Shown in pieces: positions 8,232 through 14,146 of a stretch of DNA of 14,146 nt. Within the stretch, counting starts at the first letter, position 1. The number at the start of each line of letters is the position of its first letter. Origin of the DNA: Verrucomicrobia bacterium UBA673 (GTDB lineage: Bacteria > Verrucomicrobiota > Verrucomicrobiia > Limisphaerales > UBA1096); contig DBNL01000131.1 in assembly GCA_002299785.1 (NCBI GenBank), positions 5,635 through 19,780 of the forward strand. The letters are read 5' to 3'. The notes under the pieces were generated by a model. It searched no databases. It had not been told where the DNA came from and worked only from the letters and a program-made list of their open reading frames with translations. The translations under genes were made by a program, and so were the position numbers.

Positions 8232-9047
8232 ATGAAATGCTTTCTGGTAAAAGCGGCGTTGGCTTGGGTCCTGATGCTTTGTCAGTGTGTAGTGGCGGTT
8301 GACGTGGAGATAATTGCCCATCGGGGCGCTTCACACGATGCGCCAGAGAACACACTCGAGTCGGTCAAACTGGGTTGGGTACAGGGCGCCGATGCTGTGG
8401 AGGTTGATGTATACCTGTCCAAGGACGGTTACATCGTGTTGCATCACGACGGCTCTACCAAGAAACTCGCGGGAGTGGATCGCAAGGTTGTCGACCAGAC
8501 GCTGGCCGAGTTGCAGCAGCTCGACGTCGGCGCATGGAAGGGCGATAAGTGGAAGGGCGTTTGCATTCCAAAACTCGCCGACGTGCTGGCGACCATCCCG
8601 GAGGGGCGCCGACTGTTCGTTGAGGTAAAGTGTGGGCCGGAGATAGTACCTGACTTGGCCAAGGCGTTCAAGCGTTCCGGCAAGAAACCGAAGCAGTTGG
8701 TGGTGATTTCTTTCGACTACGAAGTGGTGAAGCAGGCCAAGGCCAGGCTGCCAAAGATCGAGTGCTTTTACCTTTCCAGTTTTAAGGTGGACGAAGAAAC
8801 CGGCGAGCAAACGCCCAGCGCGGAGAAGTTGATCGCCTTGGCTAAGGCGGCTAAACTTGAGGGTATCAATGTTAGCTACAAGGGGCTTGGAGACAGGGCG
8901 TTCATAGATAAGGTGAAGGCCGCCGGGTTGGAGTTGTTCACGTGGACAGTGAACTCTCCGGCCGTGGCCAGCCGCCTGGCCAAACTCGGCATCAACGGCA
9001 TCACCACCGACCGGCCAGCTTGGCTGCGTCGTGAACTCAGGAAGTAA
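8232..9047 (+). CDS. Secreted glycerophosphodiester phosphodiesterase (GDPD family)
   Basis: The enzyme family hydrolyses glycerophosphodiesters to sn-glycerol-3-phosphate and an alcohol. ATG at 8232 is chosen over the overlapping TTG at 8229, giving 271 residues. Residues 1-22 are a signal peptide (ALAWVLMLCQCVVA). The GDPD TIM-barrel follows: HRGA with catalytic His30, PENTLES, Glu57 and Asp59 in AVEVDV as metal ligands, His72 in LHHDGS as the second catalytic His, Glu131 in VEVK, then FTWTVNS and GITTDRP near the end. All expected active-site residues are present and the length is usual for bacterial UgpQ-like enzymes with a leader. No glpT/glpK-type genes are nearby; instead it sits between a DUF1501 gene and an outer-membrane barrel gene, so a role in envelope phosphodiester turnover is inferred. 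No good Shine-Dalgarno is seen; coupling to the preceding gene is plausible. Confidence 0.95.
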   Translation: MKCFLVKAALAWVLMLCQCVVAVDVEIIAHRGASHDAPENTLESVKLGWVQGADAVEVDVYLSKDGYIVLHHDGSTKKLAGVDRKVVDQTLAELQQLDVGAWKGDKWKGVCIPKLADVLATIPEGRRLFVEVKCGPEIVPDLAKAFKRSGKKPKQLVVISFDYEVVKQAKARLPKIECFYLSSFKVDEETGEQTPSAEKLIALAKAAKLEGINVSYKGLGDRAFIDKVKAAGLELFTWTVNSPAVASRLAKLGINGITTDRPAWLRRELRK

Positions 9048-9065
9048 CCTGGTTTTATTGGTAAC

Positions 9066-9075
9066 CTTGGCCAAG
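9066..9075. repeat. Intergenic copy of palindrome CTTGGCCAAG
   Basis: This perfect 10-base palindrome lies between the phosphodiesterase and barrel genes and contains TTGGCCAA, which occurs nine times in the window. Other copies: 2635-2642, 4887-4894, 4917-4924, 5049-5056, 6600-6607, 8655-8662, 11414-11421, 13918-13925. This copy is in no gene. Confidence 0.6.
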
Positions 9076-9101
9076 CGTTGTGCGTAAATAGCCGATTGGG
9101 G

Positions 9102-10283
9102 ATGGCTAATTTTCTACTGCGGTTTTTAATTTTGGCGATGTTTTGTGTATGGCCGAGGGCCGTTGCGCAGGATGCCGACCTGGAGTTTTCGGATTACGAT
9201 AAGGAGATTGCCGCCATCGAGAAGGAGTTGATGGAGGAACTTTCCGTGTGGGATTTCAGCACCGACCTGCGGCTTGGCGGCGGCTACAAGGAAAACGTCT
9301 CACTGTCGGCCTTCGCCGAGGAGTCGAGTTCCTTCGCCTCAATTGGTTTCGACTTTATGGCCATCCGGATTCCACTCGCTGAAGACGGGATGGAGGTAAC
9401 GGTGTTCGGCGCTTTGGATGAGCGCCGCTATCTCGACGCCGAGAGCGTGGGGTCGGAACAGACAGGCCTGCTCAATGTCAGTCTCAAAAAAAAACTGTCG
9501 GAGCATTGGCAACTCAAGGCCGACATCCCCGTCATTTACATCGACGAAATATTTGACGCGTCGTTGACCGAGGACGACATTGGGACTGTGCAGGTGGTCG
9601 GGAAGCAAATCAGCTTTGAACCGGGGCTGCGCCGTAGTCTGCCGGCGAACCTGTGGGTTGAGACCAAGCCGGAAGTCACTCGCCAATATTTCGCCGAGCC
9701 GTTGGATGACTATCTGGAAATTGGCGGCCGAATATCGCTCGGTGTCGAATACGGATTTCAATCTGAGCTGTTCCTTTACGTGGAGACGTTGCGGCGCGAT
9801 TACAACACACGAAGCCAGCGGGATGAGATCGGGATATACATGCCGGAAACCGACCTGAGTTACGACCGCCCTGAGCGCGGCGTCGAGTGGGCGCATTACT
9901 GGGACAGCAGTCGACGATTGCGCATGCGCACGCGCTACTCAGTTCTCGAGAACGAGGACAGTGGTACCGGGTATTTCGACTACCGGCGCGAGCGCATGTC
10001 ACACGGTTGGCGCTATCGCGGTGATTCGTGGAGCATCTCTGCAACAGTGCGCAAGGCCGCCTACGAATATGACCTCCAGGGTTTATTCGCTTTCGGCGAA
10101 CGTCGCCAGCGCAGTGACCTCTCGTGGGATATTACCGTCGGTTACGAGTACAATGACCACCTCACGTTTCAAATTGGCTACGAGCAGGAAATCATCAACT
10201 CGAATGTGCCGCTCAACCCCATTATCCCGCAGGACGAGTACCGTTACCGCGTTTACACAGCCGGCATCGACTGGGAGTTTTAG
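9102..10283 (+). CDS. Outer-membrane beta-barrel protein
   Basis: The family is not recognised, but the architecture is clear. ATG at 9102 gives 393 residues with a good signal peptide (NFLLRFLILAMFCVW, cleavage likely after AVA, residue 22). A TTG at 9078 is in frame, but the eight extra residues do not improve the leader. A short charged helix (about 31-47, DKEIAAIEKELMEEL) follows. The rest is alternating polar/hydrophobic strands rich in Tyr, Trp, Arg and Glu separated by turns, ending in WEF. A C-terminal aromatic residue is the usual BAM recognition signal. The size suggests a barrel of about 14-18 strands, such as a porin or OmpA/YaiO-like channel; strands cannot be counted reliably by eye. 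It starts 54 bases after the phosphodiesterase and could provide substrate entry or product exit for the cluster. No TonB box or plug domain is visible. Confidence 0.88.
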   Translation: MANFLLRFLILAMFCVWPRAVAQDADLEFSDYDKEIAAIEKELMEELSVWDFSTDLRLGGGYKENVSLSAFAEESSSFASIGFDFMAIRIPLAEDGMEVTVFGALDERRYLDAESVGSEQTGLLNVSLKKKLSEHWQLKADIPVIYIDEIFDASLTEDDIGTVQVVGKQISFEPGLRRSLPANLWVETKPEVTRQYFAEPLDDYLEIGGRISLGVEYGFQSELFLYVETLRRDYNTRSQRDEIGIYMPETDLSYDRPERGVEWAHYWDSSRRLRMRTRYSVLENEDSGTGYFDYRRERMSHGWRYRGDSWSISATVRKAAYEYDLQGLFAFGERRQRSDLSWDITVGYEYNDHLTFQIGYEQEIINSNVPLNPIIPQDEYRYRVYTAGIDWEF

Positions 10284-10288
10284 GCGGG

Positions 10289-10309
10289 AAGGCCTGGGAA
10301 CCGGGCTTT
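10289..10309 (+). terminator. Possible hairpin terminator after the barrel gene
   Basis: AAGGCCTGG (10289-10297) can pair with CCGGGCTTT (10301-10309) around a GAA loop, nine pairs including two G-T wobbles, starting six bases after the stop codon. Only AATTCT follows, so the T-tract is weak. It may partially separate transcription of the second DUF1501 gene from the genes upstream. Confidence 0.35.
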
Positions 10310-10372
10310 AATTCTGAGCATCCGGCCAAGCGGGGCTGTTGCAAACTTCTGAATAGAACGGTAACTTTCGGC

Positions 10373-11821
10373 GTGCCAAAAAAGGTGATGCTTCATCACG
10401 GACCAAGCTTGAGTGATCATTTTTTTACGCGGCGGGAGTTCCTTTCCCGCTGCGGCATCGGCATGGGCGGCTTGGCTCTTGGCTCGATGCTGCCTAACGC
10501 CGCCAGCGCGTCGGCCTCGTCGTCGCTCTCGGTCAAAGTCGCGCATTTCACGCCCAAGGCAAAGCGGGTCATCCACATTTTCCTCAACGGAGGGCCGTCG
10601 CATGTCGATACGTTCGACCCAAAGCCGTCGCTGCAAAAACACGCTGGCAAACTGCTCCCGATGAGCAATCTGCGGACGGAGCGAAAAACGGGCGCGGCGT
10701 TTCCAAGCCCGTACAAATTCAAGCGGCACGGCCAGAGCGGCACAGAGGTGAGCGAGATCTTCCCGCATACGGCGAAGTGCGCCGACGACATTGCGGTCAT
10801 CCGCTCGATGCACGCTGACGTGCCCAACCATGAGCCGTCGCTGATGCTGATGAACTGTGGCGAGGCGCGACTCATTCGGCCAAGCGTGGGCTCGTGGGTG
10901 ACGTACGGGCTCGGCAGCGAGAACCAGAATCTACCTGGCTTCATAGTGATGTGTCCTGGAGGTTACCCGATTCAGGAGTCGCAAAACTGGCAATCTGGTT
11001 TTCTCCCCGGTATTTACCAGGGTACGCACATTGACACGCGACACACGGCGGTCGACAAACTTATAGAGCACATCAAGAATCGTGGGCTGTCGCTCACCGA
11101 GCAGCGGCGGCAACTCGATTTCATCCAGACGCTCAATCGCCGGCATGCGGATAGGCGGCAAAAGGACGCGCAGCTCGAGGCGCGCATCCAGTCGTTCGAG
11201 TTGGCTTATCGAATGCAGATGGAGGCGACCGATGCGTTCGACGTCGGCCGCGAGCCGAAGCACATCCGTGAGTTGTACGGTAAGGGAACGCAGGCGAGGC
11301 AGTTGCTCATCGCTCGGCGCTTGGTTGAGCGCGGCGTGCGCTTTGTGCAGGTATGGCACGGCTCCGGCCAGCCGTGGGACAACCACGACGATATCGAAGT
11401 GAACCATCGCCGCTTGGCCAAGCAGTGCGATCAAGGGATCGGTGCACTGCTAAAAGATCTCAAGCAGCGCGGATTGCTCGACGAGACGCTAGTGCTTTGG
11501 GGCGGGGAGTTTGGCCGAACGCCGACAGTCGAGTTGCCGACTCCCGGTGCGAATGCCGGCAAGATCAACGGCCGCGATCACAACCACCACGGCTTCACCA
11601 TGTGGATGGCTGGCGGAGGCGCGAAGGGAGGGAGCGTTTACGGCGCGACAGATGAGTTTGGTTTCCGCTCAGAGGTGAACCGCATGCACGTGCACGACCT
11701 GCATGCCACGATGCTGGCGATGCTGGGGTTCGACCATGAAAAATTCACCTTCCGCCAGGCCGGCCGCGACTTCCGTCTGACCGACGTCCACGGCAAAGTT
11801 ATCCACGACCTTATCGCCTAA
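10373..11821 (+). CDS. DUF1501 family Tat-exported protein (second copy)
   Basis: From GTG 10373 the product is 482 residues. ATG at 10388 is an equally possible start that would remove five residues without affecting the export signal; AAAGG is too close to it to decide. The leader has twin arginines (TRREFLSR, 19-26) and a hydrophobic stretch GMGGLALGSML. Landmarks match the first copy: GGPSH (73-77), FD at 81-82, SWVTYGLG, RRLVERGVRFVQV, FGRTP (380-384), GRDHNHHGF (400-408), AGGGAKGG, HVHD, and the ending RLTDVHGKVIHDLIA. The two copies share motifs and near-identical spacing but differ widely elsewhere, so they are old paralogues rather than a recent duplication. Unlike the first copy it has no adjacent DUF1549/DUF1553 partner in the window; it follows the barrel gene by 89 bases, with a weak hairpin between. 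Confidence 0.94.
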   Translation: MPKKVMLHHGPSLSDHFFTRREFLSRCGIGMGGLALGSMLPNAASASASSSLSVKVAHFTPKAKRVIHIFLNGGPSHVDTFDPKPSLQKHAGKLLPMSNLRTERKTGAAFPSPYKFKRHGQSGTEVSEIFPHTAKCADDIAVIRSMHADVPNHEPSLMLMNCGEARLIRPSVGSWVTYGLGSENQNLPGFIVMCPGGYPIQESQNWQSGFLPGIYQGTHIDTRHTAVDKLIEHIKNRGLSLTEQRRQLDFIQTLNRRHADRRQKDAQLEARIQSFELAYRMQMEATDAFDVGREPKHIRELYGKGTQARQLLIARRLVERGVRFVQVWHGSGQPWDNHDDIEVNHRRLAKQCDQGIGALLKDLKQRGLLDETLVLWGGEFGRTPTVELPTPGANAGKINGRDHNHHGFTMWMAGGGAKGGSVYGATDEFGFRSEVNRMHVHDLHATMLAMLGFDHEKFTFRQAGRDFRLTDVHGKVIHDLIA

Positions 11822-11845
11822 GATCAGTTTTTGGTGCTCGGTTTT

Positions 11846-11911
11846 TTAACCATGAAGGGCACGAAGAGATAGGATTTGATTATTCGTGAACTTCGAGTTC
11901 CTCATGGTTAA
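11846..11911. repeat. Imperfect inverted repeat between convergent genes
   Basis: TTAACCATGA (11846-11855) is exactly complementary to TCATGGTTAA (11902-11911), and inside it CACGAA (11860-11865) is complementary to TTCGTG (11883-11888), leaving unequal internal loops and a 17-base apical loop. It fills the gap between the second DUF1501 gene and the YifB-type gene. The arm ACCATGAAGGGCACGAAG resembles an extragenic CACGAAG-type repeat that I associate with PVC genomes (from memory, not checked). No T-tract follows on either strand, so it is not a classical terminator. Confidence 0.65.
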
Positions 11912-11921
11912 TCTACACTTG

Positions 11922-13448
11922 CTAGCCCCAGAGTTGGCGGTCGAGTGTTCGGTATTGAAGGGTTTCGGAGATGTGTTCCGAGTTGATGCTGTCAGCGGCA
12001 GCGAGGTCGGCGATGGTGCGGCTGACTTTCAAGATTCGGTCGTACGCCCGGGCGCTCAAGTCCAGCTCGTTCATCGCCATTCGTAGCAGGTTCTTCGGCT
12101 CGTCGCCGAGTTGACAGTGCTGCTTGATGTCGCGCGCTTCCATGCGGGCGTTGCAAGTGACGCGGACGTTTCCGTCGAAGCGCTGCTCCTGAAACTGTCG
12201 CGCGGAGATGACGCGGTCGCGAATGCTCGCCGACGGTTCACCGTCGCGCTTAGCTGTGATTTCCTGAAATTTCACCTGCGGCACCTCGACGTGCAAGTCG
12301 ATCCGGTCGAGCAACGGGCCGCTGATCCGGCCGAGGTAGTTTTGAATCTCGCGCGGCGAATTGTTCGACTCGCCTGGCATCTTGCCATCCGGCGTCGGGT
12401 TCATCGCTGCGAGGAGCATGAACGCCGAAGGGAAAGTCATCGATCCGGCTGCGCGCGAGATGATCACATTGCCTTCCTCGAGTGGTTGGCGAAGGGTCTC
12501 GAGCACATTGCGCTTGAACTCCGGCAGCTCGTCGAGGAATAGCACGCCGTTGTGAGCCAGCGAAATTTCGCCTGGTGTTGGATTGATGTTGCCGCCGAGT
12601 AAACCGGCGTCGCTGACAGTGTGGTGAGGCTTGCGGAAGGGCCGCTCCGTGACGAGTGCCTGGCCGGGCTGCAGTTGGCCGACGATGCTGTGGACGCGGG
12701 TGACTTCGAGCGCCTCCTCCAGTATCAGTGGCGGCAGGATGCCAGGGAGCCGCTTAGCCAACATCGATTTGCCGGTGCCGGGTGGGCCGATCATCAGCAT
12801 GTTGTGGCCACCGGCGGCAGCGATCTCAAGCGCGCGCTTGACCGACTCCTGTCCCTTGACGTCGGCGAAGTCCGGGCCATCGATATCCTGCACGGCGAAC
12901 AACTCGGCGAGATCGATCTGCTTTGGCTCTATCGTCTCGCTGCCCTCGAGGAACGCGGCGGCCTCGCGAAGGTTTGCGACGGGGTAAACTTTTAGTCCTT
13001 CGACGACGGCGGCCTCAGCAGCGTTGTCGCTTGGCACCATGATGCCATCCATGCCGATATCTCTCGCCTTGAGGGCGATAGGCAGTACTCCTTTCACGCG
13101 GCGCACGGCGCCGGTCAGCGCGAGTTCGCCGACCATCATGATGCGCTCGAGTTGGGTGGACTCGATTTGCTCGCTGGCGGCGAGTATGCCGACGCCGATA
13201 GCCAAGTCGAAGCTGGGGCCTTCCTTGCGGATATTGGCCGGGGCGAGGTTGATGGTGATGCGCCCCATTGGCATCTTGAAGCCGGAGTTTGTGAGGGCGG
13301 TGGTAACGCGGTCGCGGGACTCGCGCACGGCGGCGTCAGGCAGGCCGACGATGACGACAAGTGTCTCCCCATAGCCGTCGTTGACTTCGACCTCGACCGC
13401 GTGGGCCGCAATTCCCTGGACGGCAGCGCAATGAATGTTGGCTAACAT
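11922..13448 (-). CDS. yifB: YifB/ComM-family magnesium-chelatase-like AAA+ ATPase
   Basis: The 508-residue protein has the full YifB/ComM length and starts with the family's typical MLANIHCAAVQGI. Residues 1-175 are the ChlI-like N-terminal domain (VGLPDAAVRESRDRV, ITINLAPANIRKEGPSFDL). The AAA+ core has Walker A GPPGTGKS (221-228), Walker B VLFLDE (302-307), the sensor region LLAAMNP (345-351) and SGPLLDRIDLHVEVP (376-390). The C-terminal domain (about 405-508) has LSARAYDRILKVSRTIADL. ComM of Vibrio is a helicase that promotes branch migration during natural transformation; the same role is inferred here, although no other competence gene is present. The usual CPCG...C-x-C cysteines after AMNP are replaced by TPDGKMPGESNNSP. 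The gene starts 12 bases after the thioesterase stop, so the two are probably co-transcribed, and it converges with the DUF1501 gene. Confidence 0.96.
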   Translation of the reverse strand: MLANIHCAAVQGIAAHAVEVEVNDGYGETLVVIVGLPDAAVRESRDRVTTALTNSGFKMPMGRITINLAPANIRKEGPSFDLAIGVGILAASEQIESTQLERIMMVGELALTGAVRRVKGVLPIALKARDIGMDGIMVPSDNAAEAAVVEGLKVYPVANLREAAAFLEGSETIEPKQIDLAELFAVQDIDGPDFADVKGQESVKRALEIAAAGGHNMLMIGPPGTGKSMLAKRLPGILPPLILEEALEVTRVHSIVGQLQPGQALVTERPFRKPHHTVSDAGLLGGNINPTPGEISLAHNGVLFLDELPEFKRNVLETLRQPLEEGNVIISRAAGSMTFPSAFMLLAAMNPTPDGKMPGESNNSPREIQNYLGRISGPLLDRIDLHVEVPQVKFQEITAKRDGEPSASIRDRVISARQFQEQRFDGNVRVTCNARMEARDIKQHCQLGDEPKNLLRMAMNELDLSARAYDRILKVSRTIADLAAADSINSEHISETLQYRTLDRQLWG

Positions 13449-13460
13449 AGCTTGGGTTTA

Positions 13461-13898
13461 CTAGAGTTTAGTTTTGCCGGCGACGCGCCTAGCGAACCTA
13501 GCCTTGTCGATGACGTTCAACTTGTGAAGCCCCTTTGCGATCTTTTCCAGTTCATCAAATGCCTCGAGCTTGAACAGGAACTGACTACCGTCAGAACTCA
13601 GCACTTGGGCATGGCATTTAACTGCATGACCAAGTGGTGTTGGGGCTAGGTGCTCAATATCAACTAGGATACCAACGGTGCTCTCGGTCGGTTCGAGATG
13701 AGGGAGCATGGCTTCGCGGGCGGTGTGCTCCATGAACCAGATTAGCCAGGGGGTCGCAAGGACAGTTGGCATGCCGTTCACGGCGAAGTCGATGATGTGT
13801 TTGGTCTCAACGACGAACCGAATTTCGGCGGCTAGGCCAGGCCTGGGGCGGGATTTCATGGCGATGGTTGCTTGGACTCTTCTCAGGAGCGGCCCCAT
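13461..13898 (-). CDS. FlK-like hotdog-fold acyl-CoA thioesterase
   Basis: This 145-residue cytoplasmic protein resembles the fluoroacetyl-CoA thioesterase (FlK) family. In numbering from ATG 13898, Thr49 in VLATP, Glu57 in WFMEHTARE and His83 in DIEHLAPTPLG have exactly the spacing (8 and 26) of the FlK triad Thr42-Glu50-His76 as I recall it. The C-terminal FLFKLEAFDELEKIAKGLHKLNVID is the typical last hotdog strands. The two FlK lid phenylalanines (33 and 36) correspond to Val40 and Met43, so a general short-chain acyl-CoA thioesterase is more likely than a fluoroacetyl-specific one. ATG at 13859 (MKSRPRPG...) would give 132 residues and fits relatives better; neither start has a well-spaced ribosome site (AGAAGG lies 12 bases before 13898). 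It is the upstream gene of a pair with the YifB-type gene; no metabolic link between them is evident. Confidence 0.85.
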   Translation of the reverse strand: MGPLLRRVQATIAMKSRPRPGLAAEIRFVVETKHIIDFAVNGMPTVLATPWLIWFMEHTAREAMLPHLEPTESTVGILVDIEHLAPTPLGHAVKCHAQVLSSDGSQFLFKLEAFDELEKIAKGLHKLNVIDKARFARRVAGKTKL

Positions 13899-14039
13899 TT
13901 AAGCCAAAACCTTCTGTTTGGCCAAGCGCTTGGCATGTGAAATTCTTCTTTTCAAACGACATTCGAATGGGTTGGATTGTCCATGTCGAGCGACTTGGGC
14001 TCGATGTTTGGCTACGGGCCATGAAATAAGTTGAGTCAA
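13899..14039 (-). CDS. Possible small basic protein (weak)
   Basis: From a TTG at 14039 the minus strand encodes 46 residues ending in a very basic tail (LKRRISHAKRLAKQKVLA). Its TAA stop (13901-13899) directly abuts the thioesterase ATG at 13898. The composition looks protein-like and TTGGCCAA falls in the same Leu-Ala-Lys phase as in the confident genes. There is no ATG, no Shine-Dalgarno and no family I recognise, so it may be untranslated leader instead. Confidence 0.2.
   Translation of the reverse strand: MTQLISWPVAKHRAQVARHGQSNPFECRLKRRISHAKRLAKQKVLA
13921..13934. repeat. Perfect 14-base palindrome upstream of the thioesterase gene
   Basis: GCCAAGCGCTTGGC is its own reverse complement and sits 23 bases upstream of the thioesterase ATG at 13898, overlapping a TTGGCCAA copy at 13918-13925. 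The position suits an operator for the thioesterase-yifB unit, but it also lies in the possible small ORF, so function is uncertain. Confidence 0.4.
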
Positions 14040-14146
14040 TTTGATACATTGCAGCAGGGTTCAGGATGGGCAGCCCTGGGTTGGTCGTCCGTCTGCCGTG
14101 TCGCCAGTGAGTCTTGCGTCTCAATGGAAACCCACGAATCATCCCT

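Noticed and set aside
8331..9074. Minus-strand ORF of 247 codons
   Set aside because: Antisense to the phosphodiesterase, whose active-site motifs are complete; the reverse frame is open because of codon bias and has no family features.
11842..11921. Intrinsic terminator for the second DUF1501 gene
   Set aside because: There are T runs and an inverted repeat, but the T run precedes the hairpin and none follows it on either strand.
13807..14142. Minus-strand ORF of 111 codons at the right end
   Set aside because: Its 3' third overlaps the thioesterase in another frame, and its composition (many Ser, Thr, Arg, Pro) looks like a shadow; no motif recognised.
14036..14146. Possible C-terminal fragment of a minus-strand gene entering from the right
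   Set aside because: Thirty-six open codons end at a TGA, but there is no recognisable similarity and other frames are equally open.
1..14146. Phage, toxin-antitoxin, CRISPR or other defence system
   Set aside because: Both strands were read for such genes or repeat arrays; no nuclease, reverse transcriptase, integrase, spacer array or paired small toxin-antitoxin ORFs were found. The YifB-type ATPase is a widespread housekeeping or competence family.

Overview
The window looks like chromosomal DNA of a Gram-negative member of the PVC group, most likely Verrucomicrobiota, with Planctomycetota as the alternative. The reasons are: two DUF1501 proteins and a DUF1549/DUF1553 (PSCyt2/PSD1) protein, families concentrated in these phyla; a secreted beta-propeller (PQQ-type) protein with a methyltransferase-like domain; a trypsin-like protease with Ig-like and MAM-like C-terminal domains; and an outer-membrane beta-barrel ending in aromatic-x-Phe. 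No rRNA, tRNA, CRISPR array, transposase or integrase is visible.

Layout: (1) positions 1-1765, minus strand: a secreted S1 serine protease, open at the left edge and visibly more AT-rich than the rest. (2) 1766-2148: divergent intergenic region. (3) 2149-4404, plus: secreted FN3-like/methyltransferase-like/beta-propeller protein. (4) 4405-4676: a gap with a good sigma70-like promoter followed about 110 bases later by a strong GC hairpin plus T-tract (intrinsic terminator or attenuator). (5) 4677-11821, plus: five exported-protein genes in one direction: DUF1549/DUF1553, DUF1501, glycerophosphodiester phosphodiesterase, outer-membrane barrel, second DUF1501. The first three are separated by only 3 and 12 bases. 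(6) 11846-11911: imperfect inverted repeat between convergent transcription units. (7) 13898-11922, minus: a two-gene unit, an FlK-like hotdog thioesterase followed after 12 bases by a YifB/ComM AAA+ ATPase. (8) 13899-14146: no confident gene; a possible small basic ORF directly abuts the thioesterase start.

How the genes may work together (inference): every product of region 5 carries an export signal. The DUF1501 proteins have twin-arginine signals and belong to a family placed in the alkaline phosphatase/sulfatase superfamily. The DUF1549/1553 protein has a CxxCH haem-type motif. The phosphodiesterase releases glycerol-3-phosphate, and the barrel could serve as a pore. Together they suggest an envelope or periplasmic pathway acting on phosphate- or sulfate-ester substrates, but no substrate can be read from the sequence.

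An unusual feature at the scale of the whole window is the palindrome TTGGCCAA, present nine times in 14 kb, far above composition-based expectation (about 0.2), although seven copies lie in the same codon phase (Leu-Ala-Lys/Asn). Two catalytic proteins have informative departures from their family: the protease has lost both cysteines of one conserved disulfide, and the YifB protein lacks the usual CPCG...C-x-C cysteine cluster.
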